A stretch of DNA of 64,000 bases from the NCBI RefSeq assembly GCF_019704555.1, contig NZ_AP024745.1, forward strand, positions 2,476,001 through 2,540,000, given 5' to 3'. The notes beneath the pieces were generated by a model. That model made no database searches. It worked only from the letters and a program-made list of their open reading frames with translations, and had not been told where the DNA came from. Both the position numbers and the translations under genes were made by a program. Each line of letters opens with the position of its first letter. The first letter of the stretch is position 1. This document shows, in pieces, positions 25,210 through 35,000 of the stretch. Origin of the DNA: Actinoplanes sp. L3-i22 (lineage in GTDB: Bacteria > Actinomycetota > Actinomycetes > Mycobacteriales > Micromonosporaceae).

Positions 25210-26793
25210 CTAGCGGTTCAGCTTTTTGTAGATCGGGGCGAGCTGCTTGTGCAGGCTGGTGTAGATCTCGTAAATATCGTCATAGGTCGCCCGATCCGCC
25301 CCCGGCACAAAGCGATCATCATTTCGTGCTAAATCCGAAATGTCAGAAAAGCCGATCAGCCCCGCGCCGACCGCCCCGATCCACCCCGCACCCCGCGCGT
25401 TCACCACCACCGGATTCGCGTCCCGCCGGATCTCCATCCCCAGCACATCCGCGAAGATCTGGCACCACGAGTTCGACCGGGCCGCCCCACCCGTGATCAC
25501 CATCGACGACACCGGCGCCCCGAGGAACTTGTTCACGGCGCCGGCCATCCACCGGGTGTTGAGCGCGACCCCTTCGAACACCGCCCGCAGCAGATCCGAC
25601 CGCGACGTCTCCAGCGAGATGTTCAGGAACCCGGCCCGCAGATGCGGATCGTCGACCGGCGCCCGCTCCCCGTAGAGCCACGGCATGTAGAGCACCCCGT
25701 CCGCCCCCGCCGGAACGGTCGGAATGATTTTGTCGAACGCGTCGAAAATGGTGCCCTCGTCGCGACTGATATGACCCGCGGAGAGCAGCGGATCGTCGTA
25801 CTCCACAATTTTGTCCCGCAGCCAGGTCAGATTCGCCCCGGCGGTCGCCTGCAACGCGGTCATCAGATACCGGTCCGGCAGCGCGCACGGGATCGACGCG
25901 ATGCCGCTGCCCACGTCGGTCTTCTTGGCCGGCACGTGCGCCGCGATCCACGACGACGTCCCGAGATACAGATGCGGCTCGTTGTCCCGGATCGTGCCGG
26001 CCCCGATCGCCGCCGCGGTGTTGTCGATCGCTCCCGCCACCACCTGCACGGACGTGGGTAGGCCGAGGTGATCGGCAGCGCTGGGGGCGAGCGTGCCGAT
26101 CACCTCGGTGCATTTCACGATCGGCGGGAACTTGTCCGCGTCGATCCCGCTGGCCGCGACCAGCGACGGCGCGTACCGAATATCCGTCGCTTTTCGATTG
26201 TCGGTGACCCACGAGGTGAGAATGGAGTCCACGGTCGCGACCGTGCGCCCGGTCAGCTTCAGGTTGATCCAGTCGAGGACATTCAGGAACGTCTTGGTCC
26301 TGGCGTAGACCGAAGGCATCTCGTCGCGCACCAGAAGCATGTGCGCCGCCGGATCTTTTCCGGTCATCGACGGCATCCCGCCGGTCAGCCGGAGCCACCG
26401 GGCGATTTTGAGGACCGAGATTCCGCCGTACGACGGAAACCCGCCGAACTGCTTCCGCAGATGCCCCGCCCCGCGCATGTCGAGCCAGCTGATGCACTGC
26501 GTCAACGGCTCCCCGCGCGCGTCCACCGCGATCGTCCCCTCGCCCTGGGTGGACGAGCAGACGGTGGTGACCGCGCGCACGTGCTCGGGGAAGTCCCGCC
26601 CGAGGTCGGCGACGACCTCGGCCAGGGCGTCCCACCAGGCGACCGGGTCCTGTTCGGCGCCGCCGCCGGGCAGCACGGTCAGCGGCACCGGCCGTTCGGC
26701 CCAGCCGGTGACCGTCCCGTCCGCGGCGACCAGGGCGGCCTTCATCCCGGAGGTGCCCAGGTCGATCGCGAGGATCTGCGGAGCGACCGGCAT
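25210..26793 (-). CDS. FGGY-family carbohydrate kinase (xylulokinase-like)
   Basis: 527-residue cytosolic sugar kinase. The N-terminal phosphate loop reads ILAIDLGTSGMKAALV. The central VQVVAGAIDNTAAAIGAG and the adenosine motif VITGGAARSNSWCQIFADV are characteristic. Family members phosphorylate xylulose, ribulose, glycerol or related polyols; the exact one cannot be told. ATG 26793 abuts the stop of the upstream aldolase-aminotransferase gene, with GAAGGAG inside that gene's end, so the two are co-translated. A TTA codon at 25330-25332 (Leu488) is rare for this genome and in Streptomyces would mean bldA dependence. Confidence 0.92.
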   Translation of the reverse strand: MPVAPQILAIDLGTSGMKAALVAADGTVTGWAERPVPLTVLPGGGAEQDPVAWWDALAEVVADLGRDFPEHVRAVTTVCSSTQGEGTIAVDARGEPLTQCISWLDMRGAGHLRKQFGGFPSYGGISVLKIARWLRLTGGMPSMTGKDPAAHMLLVRDEMPSVYARTKTFLNVLDWINLKLTGRTVATVDSILTSWVTDNRKATDIRYAPSLVAASGIDADKFPPIVKCTEVIGTLAPSAADHLGLPTSVQVVAGAIDNTAAAIGAGTIRDNEPHLYLGTSSWIAAHVPAKKTDVGSGIASIPCALPDRYLMTALQATAGANLTWLRDKIVEYDDPLLSAGHISRDEGTIFDAFDKIIPTVPAGADGVLYMPWLYGERAPVDDPHLRAGFLNISLETSRSDLLRAVFEGVALNTRWMAGAVNKFLGAPVSSMVITGGAARSNSWCQIFADVLGMEIRRDANPVVVNARGAGWIGAVGAGLIGFSDISDLARNDDRFVPGADRATYDDIYEIYTSLHKQLAPIYKKLNR

Positions 26794-29055
26794 CTAGACT
26801 CCTTCGACCAGCGCGAAGACCTGGTCGAAACGCGCGAGGGCGTCGTCGATGACCTCGTCGGTGTCGGCCATCGAGGTGTACATCCGGGACCCGGCGAGCG
26901 TGATGATGCCGTGTGCCGCGTACGCCGCGCCCATCTGCTCCATCAGCGTCTTGCGCGCCTTGTTCTCCTTGAGCAGCTTGATCGGGTCGCGCATGCTGAG
27001 CAGCATCACGCCGCTGCACTCCAGGTGCACGATCGACCCCTGGTTGTACGCGACGTACGGCAGCCCGTACTTGTCGATCAGCTTCTGCAGTCCGCGGGTC
27101 AGCCGGTCCCCGGCCCGTCCGGCGATCACCGGCGCGTTGGTCCGGGCCATCTCCTGGATCGCGAAGTACCCGGCCGCGCAGGACAGCGGGTTCGCCGAGA
27201 GCGTGCCGCCGACCTGGATGTGCGCGCCGCTCTTGCCGTCCAGTCCGGAGCCGAACACGCTCATCACGCCGGCCTTGCCGCCGACCCCGCCGGCCATCGG
27301 GTAGCCGCCGGAGACCGCCTTGCCGAAGACGGTCAGGTCCGGGGTGACGCCGAAGTAGCCGGCCGCGCCGCCCAGCCCGGTCCGGAATCCGGTCACCACC
27401 TCGTCGAAGACCAGCAGCGCGCCGAACTCGTCGCAGAGCTTGCGGACGGCCGCGTTGTAGTCCTTGGGCACCGGCCGGGTCCCGGACTCCGGGCCGAACG
27501 GCTCGACCACGACCGCCGCGGTGCCGCCGCGCAGCCGGTTCTCGATCAGCTTGCGCTTGAGCGTGCCGAGGTCGTGCGGGAACGTCTCGCGAGTCCGGCC
27601 GGTGGCGCCCCACGGGATGCCCTTGGCGTTCATCCGGAACGTGCCGGGCACCCGGAGGCCGTACACCATGGTGTCGGACCAGCCGTGATAGGCGCCGCCG
27701 ACCTTGATCACCATCTTCTTGCCGGTGTGCGCGCGGGCGGCGCGGACCGCGGCCATCACGGCCTCGGTGCCGGAGCCCAGCGACCGGTACATCTCGATGT
27801 GCGGCATGTGCTGGTTGATGATCTCGGCGAGCTTCAGCTCGTACTCGTGGAACAGGCCGGTGACCGGGCCGCTCTCCTTGATCACCGCGGCGACCTGCTC
27901 GTTCACCGGGCCGTAGTTGCTGCCCAGGATCGTCGGCCCGCCGGCCTGCAGGAAGTCGATGTAGACGTTGCCGTCCCGGTCGGTCAGGTGCGCGCCCTCG
28001 GCCTTGTCGATCGCCAGCGGGAACGGGTAGTTGAACGCCAGGTTGTGCTGGACCCCGCCGGGGATCAGCTTCTTGGCCCGCTCGGTGATCTCCTTGCTGG
28101 CCACGCACTTGGTCTCGAAGTAGTTCAGGGTGTCCAGCAGCGCGTCGTGCCGCAGCCCGCGCACCGGCTGGGCGACAAGTGCCTTGAGTCGCCGCATGGT
28201 GTCCGGCACGTCGAGGTACTCGCTGATCATGTAGCCGAGCTCGGACTTTTCCGAAACCTCCGAGATGTCCGCAACAGCGACCGACGGCAACTCTTCCTCG
28301 TCCGGCACCCGCACCGGCTCGACCGCGTCCACGATCTGCGAGGCGATCCGCTTCTGGTCCTTCTTCAGCTTGCTGAACGCGATCTCCCGGATCGTCGCCG
28401 GGATCGTGTAGACCTTCCCGGCCTCCGAGGTCAGCGCCATCAGATAGGCGATCGACACCTTCTCCAGCAGCGCCATGTTGAACACCGCGCGGGACGGATC
28501 GGTCCCGACCGCGATCACCCCGTGGTTGGCGATGATGAACGCGTTGTCCCCGCTCACCACCTTCTTCTGCGCGTTCTTGGCCAGGAACGTCGTCCCGGAC
28601 GGCGCGTAGTCGATGATCGCCACCTCTTTGCCGAGGAAGCGCACCTGCTCGTCGGTCAGCGCCGGGATCGGCTTGCGCAGAAAGGCCAGGGCCGAGGCGT
28701 ACGGCTGGTGGGTGTGCACGATCGCATTCACATCCGGCCGCTCGCGGTAGATGTTCGCGTGCATCCCGCACTCGATCGACGGCACCAGCCCGCCCGCGCC
28801 ACCCGGATCCGGCACGTGTTTGCCCTGGAAGTCGACGATGCAGACGTCGTCGACGCGCATCTTGTCGTAGTCGTAGTTGCTCGGCGTCACGGCGTAGAGC
28901 TCGTGACCCGGGATCCGGACCGAGACGTTGCCCTCGGTCGCCTTCAGGTAGCCGCGATCGAGCATCGTCCGGCACATGTCGACCACGTGCTGGCGGGACA
29001 TCCGGTGTTTCACGAGCGCTTCCGATCCTTGGACGACAGGTGTGACCGGCACCAT
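26794..29055 (-). CDS. Class II aldolase / class III aminotransferase fusion protein
   Basis: 753 residues. Residues ~15-230 are a class II aldolase/adducin domain: ATEGNVSVR, the likely acid Glu96 (PSIEC), zinc ligands in HTH (His114, His116) and NHG (His178). Residues ~320-753 are a fold-type I class III aminotransferase close to glutamate-1-semialdehyde aminomutase: SLGSGTEAVMAAVRAAR, KVGGAYHGWSD, DEVVTGFR (Asp551) and FGKAVSGGYP (Lys579 as PLP lysine). All key residues are kept, so both halves should work. The role may be cleavage of a phosphorylated sugar coupled to amination of the released aldehyde or ketone, but that is inference. ATG 29055 has GGAG five bases upstream; longer open reading is antisense to the PucR gene and rejected. 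Confidence 0.9.
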   Translation of the reverse strand: MVPVTPVVQGSEALVKHRMSRQHVVDMCRTMLDRGYLKATEGNVSVRIPGHELYAVTPSNYDYDKMRVDDVCIVDFQGKHVPDPGGAGGLVPSIECGMHANIYRERPDVNAIVHTHQPYASALAFLRKPIPALTDEQVRFLGKEVAIIDYAPSGTTFLAKNAQKKVVSGDNAFIIANHGVIAVGTDPSRAVFNMALLEKVSIAYLMALTSEAGKVYTIPATIREIAFSKLKKDQKRIASQIVDAVEPVRVPDEEELPSVAVADISEVSEKSELGYMISEYLDVPDTMRRLKALVAQPVRGLRHDALLDTLNYFETKCVASKEITERAKKLIPGGVQHNLAFNYPFPLAIDKAEGAHLTDRDGNVYIDFLQAGGPTILGSNYGPVNEQVAAVIKESGPVTGLFHEYELKLAEIINQHMPHIEMYRSLGSGTEAVMAAVRAARAHTGKKMVIKVGGAYHGWSDTMVYGLRVPGTFRMNAKGIPWGATGRTRETFPHDLGTLKRKLIENRLRGGTAAVVVEPFGPESGTRPVPKDYNAAVRKLCDEFGALLVFDEVVTGFRTGLGGAAGYFGVTPDLTVFGKAVSGGYPMAGGVGGKAGVMSVFGSGLDGKSGAHIQVGGTLSANPLSCAAGYFAIQEMARTNAPVIAGRAGDRLTRGLQKLIDKYGLPYVAYNQGSIVHLECSGVMLLSMRDPIKLLKENKARKTLMEQMGAAYAAHGIITLAGSRMYTSMADTDEVIDDALARFDQVFALVEGV

Positions 29056-29114
29056 CGTCACTCCGTAACAGGTATGAAGCCAGGTCCTCCGGCCAGCAAT
29101 GTACGACCCGCTCG

Positions 29115-29131
29115 TTATCACCGGGTGACAA
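29115..29131. promoter_or_regulatory. Operator-like dyad ahead of the PucR-type gene
   Basis: TTATCACC, G, GGTGACAA: 7 of 8 positions pair. It lies in the 85-bp divergent gap, ten bases before the regulator start and 60 before the aldolase-aminotransferase start. It is well placed for a regulator acting on both promoters. Confidence 0.45.
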
Positions 29132-29140
29132 AATTCGACG

Positions 29141-30310
29141 ATGACCACCCCGTGGCAGCGCGTGCCGACCGACCTCGCGGCGGCCATGCGGCCCCGTCTG
29201 CCGGCCACCGTCCCGGCGATCGCCGACGCGGTCACCGCGGCCAACCCGGCCCTGGCGGCGACCTCGAAAACCAAGGCCGAAACCTCAAGAACAAAATTCG
29301 ACCGCGATTTGCGTACGGCGGTGCAGGTCGCCCTGGATCGCTTCCTCGACCTGGCCGGCACCGACGAGCCGGCCCTCCCGCCCCCGATCCGTGAGGTGTT
29401 CGTCGCCCTGGGCGCCGCCGAGGCCCGCGAGAACCGGGGCCCGGAGCTGCTGCTCGGCGCCCTGCGCACGGCGGCCCGGCTGCTGCTGCGGGCCGCGTCC
29501 CAGTCGCTCGCCGAGTCCCGCCCGGTCACCGTCGACGAGATCATCGACCTGTCCGACGCGACCAGTGCGTTCGTCGACGAGCTCGCCTCGGCCTGCACCG
29601 ACGGCCTGGCCCGCCAGCTGCGCGAGCAGGCCGGCGAGGGGGACCGGCGCCGCCGCCGCGCCGCCGACCTGCTGTTACGTGGCGGCGCCCCGGCCGACGT
29701 GGCCCGCGAGGCGGTCACCGCGATCGGCTGGCCGGCCCTGGACCGGATCGTCCCGGTGCTGCTGCCGCCGGACCAGGCCCGCGACGCCCGGTTCCGGTTC
29801 GCCGCGGACGGGGTGGTCGCCGAGCGCGCCGGGGACGCGGTCCTGCTGCTGCGCTCCGGCCCACGCGCCGAGCGGCCGGTGCTGGCCGAGGCCCTGGCCG
29901 GCCGGGCCGCGGTGGTCGGCCCGGCCCTGCCGTGGGCCGAGGTCCCGGAGGCGGTCCGCCTCGCCGAGCGCGCCGGCGAGCTGATCGGAACCGGTCCGGA
30001 CCCGGTCTTCGTCGAGGACCACTTCGCCGCCCTCGCGCTGCGCGGCGAGCCGGGCGCGCTGGCCGCCCTGTCGTCACGGCGCCTCGCCCCGCTGGCCGGC
30101 CTGCGCCCGGCCCAGCGCGAGCAGCTCCTGGTCACGCTGGCGTCCTGGTTGCGGCACTGGGGTTCGCGCGCGGCGGTGGCCGCGGAGCTCTTCGTCCACC
30201 CGCAGACCGTCAGCTACCGGCTGCACCGGCTGCGCGACCTGCTCGGCCCCGACCTCGACGACCCCACCGCCCGCTTCGAGCTGCAACTGGTCCTCACCCA
30301 GCGGACCTGA
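29141..30310 (+). CDS. PucR/CdaR-type transcriptional regulator
   Basis: 389 residues. The C-terminal PucR helix-turn-helix is clear: LLVTLASWLRHWGSRAAVAAELFVHPQTVSYRLHRLRDLLG, quoted in part (ELFVHPQTVSYRLHRLRDLL). The N-terminal two thirds are the helical sensor region of the family. No ribosome site precedes ATG 29141, so the message may be leaderless. A TTA codon at 29675-29677 (residue 179) is rare here. Divergent from the aldolase/kinase pair, it most likely controls it. The gene ends inside the convergent acyltransferase gene (17-bp overlap). Confidence 0.88.
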   Translation: MTTPWQRVPTDLAAAMRPRLPATVPAIADAVTAANPALAATSKTKAETSRTKFDRDLRTAVQVALDRFLDLAGTDEPALPPPIREVFVALGAAEARENRGPELLLGALRTAARLLLRAASQSLAESRPVTVDEIIDLSDATSAFVDELASACTDGLARQLREQAGEGDRRRRRAADLLLRGGAPADVAREAVTAIGWPALDRIVPVLLPPDQARDARFRFAADGVVAERAGDAVLLLRSGPRAERPVLAEALAGRAAVVGPALPWAEVPEAVRLAERAGELIGTGPDPVFVEDHFAALALRGEPGALAALSSRRLAPLAGLRPAQREQLLVTLASWLRHWGSRAAVAAELFVHPQTVSYRLHRLRDLLGPDLDDPTARFELQLVLTQRT

Positions 30311-31391
30311 CCCGCGCCCGGGCCAGCAGCATCCGCCGGGCCGGCCGCTCCACCGCGACGTTCAGCACCCAGGCCGCGGCCACTCCCAGGACCAGCGCGG
30401 ACAGCGTCACCGCCGCCGCCCGTCCGGTGCTCAGGTCCGCGTCGCCGACCAGCAGATCGAACCGTTGCAACACCAGCAGGTGCACCAGATAGAACGCGAA
30501 CGACAGCTCACCCAGCCGGACCGTCACCCGGTTCCGCCACGGGGTCCACCGGCCGGCCAGGTCCGACCGGGCGGCCGCGAGCAGCACCAGCGAGAAGCCG
30601 GGCAGGGTGTACGCGGCGACGTTCCACGGCTCCGGCACGTGCCCCGCGAACCGATAGCCGGCCACGGTCAGCACCGCGGCGGCGCCCCACAGCCTCGCCA
30701 GGTTCGGCGTGATTTTCCTGGTCAGACACGCGAGCACGAGCCCGCAGGCGAACTCGGGCAGCCGCCCCACCGGAGTCCAGTGGAAGACCCACTCGCCGTC
30801 CGGAACCACCAGCGGCCCGGCCACCGTCACCAGCCACGCGCCGACCGCGACCAGCACCAGAGCGTCCGTGCGCAGCCCCGCCACCCCGGCCGCCAGCAGC
30901 GGGAACAGCAGGTAGAAGAACGCCTCGCAGCTGAGCGTCCAGCTGACCGCGTTCACCCCCTGGTAGTAGGCGATGTCCGGCACCCAGGACTGGGTCAGCG
31001 TCAGGTTCGCGACCAGGATCCGCACTCCGGGGACCGGCCCGATCGCCAGCACCACCAGCGCGGTCACCAGGTGCAGCGGATAGACCCGGGCGAACCGCCG
31101 CCACCAGAACTCCCCGGTCCGCTCCCGCGCCGACGACCACATCAGCACGAAGCCGGACAGCACGAAGAAGAACGAGACCCCGGTCGACCCGGCCGCGAAG
31201 AGCCGCTCCTGGACCCGGGCCGCAACCCCGTCCGGAAACCAGCCGACGATCTGCAGATGAAAGCCGAACACCAGAAACGCCGCCACCCACCGCAGCCCGG
31301 TCAGCGACGGCAGCTGCCCACCCGGCGCCACCGCCCGCGCGCCGTTCCCGCCGTTCCCGCCGAGCGACGCCGCCTTCCCGCCGGGAGCCAC
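30294..31391 (-). CDS. Acyltransferase 3 family membrane protein
   Basis: 365 residues with about ten membrane helices. The family start is LPSLTGLRWVAAFLVFGFHL with the conserved His, and RRFARVYPLHL and LSCEAFFYLLFPLL follow. Such enzymes O-acylate cell-surface sugars, antibiotics or lipids at the membrane. GTG 31391 gives a short Gly/Ala-rich leader. No neighbouring biosynthetic cluster indicates the acceptor. Confidence 0.85.
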   Translation of the reverse strand: MAPGGKAASLGGNGGNGARAVAPGGQLPSLTGLRWVAAFLVFGFHLQIVGWFPDGVAARVQERLFAAGSTGVSFFFVLSGFVLMWSSARERTGEFWWRRFARVYPLHLVTALVVLAIGPVPGVRILVANLTLTQSWVPDIAYYQGVNAVSWTLSCEAFFYLLFPLLAAGVAGLRTDALVLVAVGAWLVTVAGPLVVPDGEWVFHWTPVGRLPEFACGLVLACLTRKITPNLARLWGAAAVLTVAGYRFAGHVPEPWNVAAYTLPGFSLVLLAAARSDLAGRWTPWRNRVTVRLGELSFAFYLVHLLVLQRFDLLVGDADLSTGRAAAVTLSALVLGVAAAWVLNVAVERPARRMLLARARVRSAG

Positions 31392-31489
31392 CGCCGAAAC
31401 GTAACACCCGATTAGTTCGCTTTCGCCGGGATTGGCCGAGCCGGCTCTCGCGACCCGGCCCGGCCGCCCCGCAGGTCACCGCCGGTGCG

Positions 31490-31882
31490 TCACGGCCCCA
31501 GGGTGATCTCGCTGACGGCGAGCCGCTCGGCCGGCGCGCCCGGGGCGGCGGCCGGTTCGTAGAGCTGGATCTCGTGTTCGCCGCGGGTCGCCGTGCCGGG
31601 CACCGGGAAGCTCAGGAACAGCTCGGTCACCCCCGGCGTGCCGAAGGCGGCGTACCTGATCAGCCGGTAGGTCACCGGCTGCCCGTCGAACCGCAGCTCC
31701 AGCGGGCTGCGGCGACCGGCGTGCCGGTAGGCGAGCACCGGGATCCACTCCCCGGCGCTCGCGGTGCCCGGCGTGACGAACCTGGTGCATGGCGTCGCCG
31801 GAGCCGAGGCCCCGGCGGGTGCGGCGACACCGGTGAGGAGACCGGCGAAGAGTACGAGCGGAGCCCAGCGTGTCCTGGTCAT
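31490..31882 (-). CDS. Small exported protein, unknown function
   Basis: 130 residues from ATG 31882, preceded by AAGGGGAACGTC. The signal peptide WAPLVLFAGLLTGVAAPAGASA is clear. The mature part looks like a single beta-sandwich (GEWIPVLAYRHAG, LELRFDGQPVTYRL, GEHEIQLYEPAA). No family recognised. Divergent from the SARP/WD40 regulator across a 138-bp gap, which may join their control. Confidence 0.7.
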   Translation of the reverse strand: MTRTRWAPLVLFAGLLTGVAAPAGASAPATPCTRFVTPGTASAGEWIPVLAYRHAGRRSPLELRFDGQPVTYRLIRYAAFGTPGVTELFLSFPVPGTATRGEHEIQLYEPAAAPGAPAERLAVSEITLGP

Positions 31883-32020
31883 GACGTTCCCCTTCGGATC
31901 GTCGGGAGGTGGCTGACCATCCGGTTGTCGTCCGCTCCGGTTCCGGCCCGGCACCGCAGCGGTATCAGCCCGGTATCGGCACCGTTGACACCCGGGTTCA
32001 CCAGGGCGGACAGTCCGAGG

Positions 32021-35000
32021 ATGGCAGTGGCGGTGCTCGGTCCACTGACGATCGGCGGCGACGGGCCGCCGGTCCGGGTGGGGCCGCGCGACCGGGTCGT
32101 GCTGGCCGCCCTGGTGGCCGCCGGCGGCGAGGCGCTGCGCCTCGACCGGCTCGCCGAGGCGATCTGGGGCGATCGGCCGCCGCCCTCCTGGCGCAAGGTG
32201 CTGCACGGCTGCGTCGCGCGGCTGCGCCGGCGGCTCGGGGCGGCCGCGATCGTCACCGTGCCGGACGGCTACCGCATCGCCCTGGCGGCGAGCGAGATCG
32301 ACGCCCGCTGCTTCGAACGGCTGCTCGGCCGGTCCCGCGAACTGCTGCTGCTGGATGCCCCCGACCACGCGCTGTTCGTCGCCGGGGAGGCCCTCGCCCT
32401 GTGGCGCGGCCCGGCCCTGCCCGAGCTGGAGGCGTGGGAACCCGGCCGGATCGAGGCCGGCCGGCTCGCCGAGCTGCGGCTGGACGCCGAGGAGTTGCGG
32501 GTCGAGGCGGCCCTGCGGGCGGGCCGGCAGATCGAGGTGCTGGCCGACGCACAGGCGCAGGTCGCCGCGGCGCCGTTGCGGGAGCGCCGGTGGGCGCTGC
32601 TCGCCGAGGCGCAGTACCGGTCCGGCCGGCAGAGCGAGGCCCTGGCCGGCCTGCGCCGCGCCCGGCAGGTGCTCGGCGCCGAGCTGGGCCTCGACCCGGG
32701 GCCGGAGCTGGCCGAGATCGAACGCGCGATCCTGCGGCAGGACCCGTCGTTGCGCCCGGTGCCGCCCCCGCCCGCCGAGTCGGCCTGCCCCTACCTCGGC
32801 CTGGTCGCCTACGACGTCGGCGACGCGGAGACGTTTTTCGGCCGGGCGGAGGAGACCGCCGAGTGTCTGCGCCGGCTCGCGGCCACCGGCGTGCTGGTCG
32901 TGGCCGGCGCCTCGGGCAGCGGCAAGTCGTCGCTGGTCCGGGCCGGGGTGGCGGCGGCCCTGCGTCGACCGGGCCGGCCGGTGACCGTGCTGCGTCCCGG
33001 CCACCATCCGATGGCGTCGCTGATCGCACTGCCCGCGTCGGGCCCGCCGCCGCCGCTCGTCGTCGACCAGTGCGAGGAGGTGGTGACCCTGTGCCGGGAT
33101 CCGGCCGAGCGGGCCGCCTTCCTCGACGCGCTGGCCGCCCACGCGGAACGGGCGCCGCTGGTGGTGGCGCTGCGGGCGGACCGGCTCGGTGCGGTCGGCG
33201 ACCATCCGGCCTTCGCCCGGCTGGTGGAGACCGGGCTCTATCTGCTCGGCGCCATGCGGGAACCGCAGCTGCGCACCGCCGTCGAGGAGCCGGCCCGGCA
33301 CGCCGGACTGGTGCTCGAGACGGGTCTGGTGGACCTGCTGGTCCGCGACGTGGAAGGGGAGCCGGGCGCGTTGCCGCTGCTGTCGCACGCGCTGCGGCAG
33401 ACCTGGCGGCGCCGCGCGGGCCGCACGCTCACCGTCGCCGGCTACCGGGCCATCGGCGGCATCCGCGGCGCGGTGGCGAACACCGCCGAGGACCTGTACG
33501 AGCAGACGCCGGCGGAATACCGGCCGGTGCTGCGCGACCTGCTGCTGCGCCTGGTCGCGGTCACCCCGGACGGCGAGGCCAACCGGGGCCGTGTCCCGCG
33601 CCGCCTCGTCACCACCGGCCCCGGCCAGGAGCAGGTGCTCGAGGATCTCGTCGCGGCCCGGCTGGTCACCGCCGACCGCGACACGGTGTCGCTGGCCCAC
33701 GAGGCCCTCACCCGGGTGTGGCCGCGCCTGCGGTCCTGGCTGGACGAGGACGCGGAGGGCCAGCGGATCCGCCGGCACCTGAGCATCGCGGCCGACGCGT
33801 GGGAGGCGATGTCCCGGCCGGACAGCGAGCTCTACCGCGGCGCCCGGCTGGCCCGGGCCGCGGAGTGGCGCGACCGTGACGCGCCCGGCCTCAACCCCAC
33901 CGAGGAGGCCTTCCTGACCGCGGCCCGCGACCTGGCCGACGCCGAGCGGGCGCTGGCCGTCCGGGCCCACCGCCGGCTGCGGATGCTGCTCGCCGCCGCG
34001 GTCGTGCTGCTGGTGGTGGCCGGTGGCGCCGCGGCGTACGCGGCACGCCAGGCGGATCGGGCCGGTGCGGCCGCCGTCGCCGCCGAGGCCCGCCGGATCA
34101 GCGCGCTCGCCCAGACCACCGGGAACGCCGACCAGTCGCTGCTGCTGGCGGCCGGCGCGGTACGGATGGACGACACCGCCGTCACCCGGGCCGGGCTGCT
34201 GGCCGCGCTGGCCCGCAATCCCCAGCTGATCGGCGCGCTCCGGGGCCCCGAGCGGGTGCCGAGCCGGCTGGGGATCAGCGGCGACGGCTCGGCGCTCGTC
34301 GTGCTCAACGGCGCGCACCTCGGCATCTTCGACACCCGCACCCAGGCCGGCTCCTGGCAGGCTGCCGAGGTGCCCGCCGACGAGTTCCCGGCCGCCGTGG
34401 CGATCCGGCCGGACGGCGGGCAGATCGCCATCCCGTACGGGTCGGTCGGAACGTCCGCGATCCGCCTCGTCGACCCCCGGCGGCCGGCCGTGCGGTCGGT
34501 CCAGGCGGTCCGGCCGGCCTTCGACGCGGCGGCCACGGCGGCCGCCTACAGCCCCGACGGGCAGCGGCTCGCGGTCGTCTACCGGATGGATCGGCACACG
34601 TTCTCCCAGGTCCGGGTCTGGTCGGTGGCCGCCTTCGACCGGCCGCCGGCGATCCTGACCACCGCGGCGTCCAGCGACGCGGTCCGGTTCAGCCGGGACG
34701 GGCGCCGGCTCTGCACCACCGGCCCCGAGGGGCAGGTGGTCTTCGACGTGGCCACCGGCCGCCGGCTCCGGTCCTACGCCCTGCCGGACCCGCCGCTGGA
34801 GCCGAGCCCCGACGGGCGGCTCTTCGCCGCCGCGGGGCCGCGCGCCGGCGAGGTCGTGCTGATCGATGCCGGCTCGGGCCGCGAGCGCGCCCGGCTCGCC
34901 GGCGGCGGCACCGCCCGGGTGCAGCAGCTGCGGTTCTCACCCGACGGGCGCCTGCTCGCCGCGGCCGCGGCCGACAACTCCACCACCGTGTGGACGCTCG

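Noticed and set aside
25343..29131. 1,262-codon leftward open frame overlapping the kinase and fusion gene
   Set aside because: Shifted frame of the two real genes; no recognisable domain.
29056..30135. N-terminal extension of the aldolase-aminotransferase to 30135
   Set aside because: It is antisense to the PucR-type gene, is Ser/Arg-rich shadow sequence, and ATG 29055 has its own GGAG site and starts at the aldolase domain.
31574..32020. Upstream extension of the SARP/WD40 gene
   Set aside because: Antisense to the small exported protein gene, and the winged helix starts right at ATG 32021.
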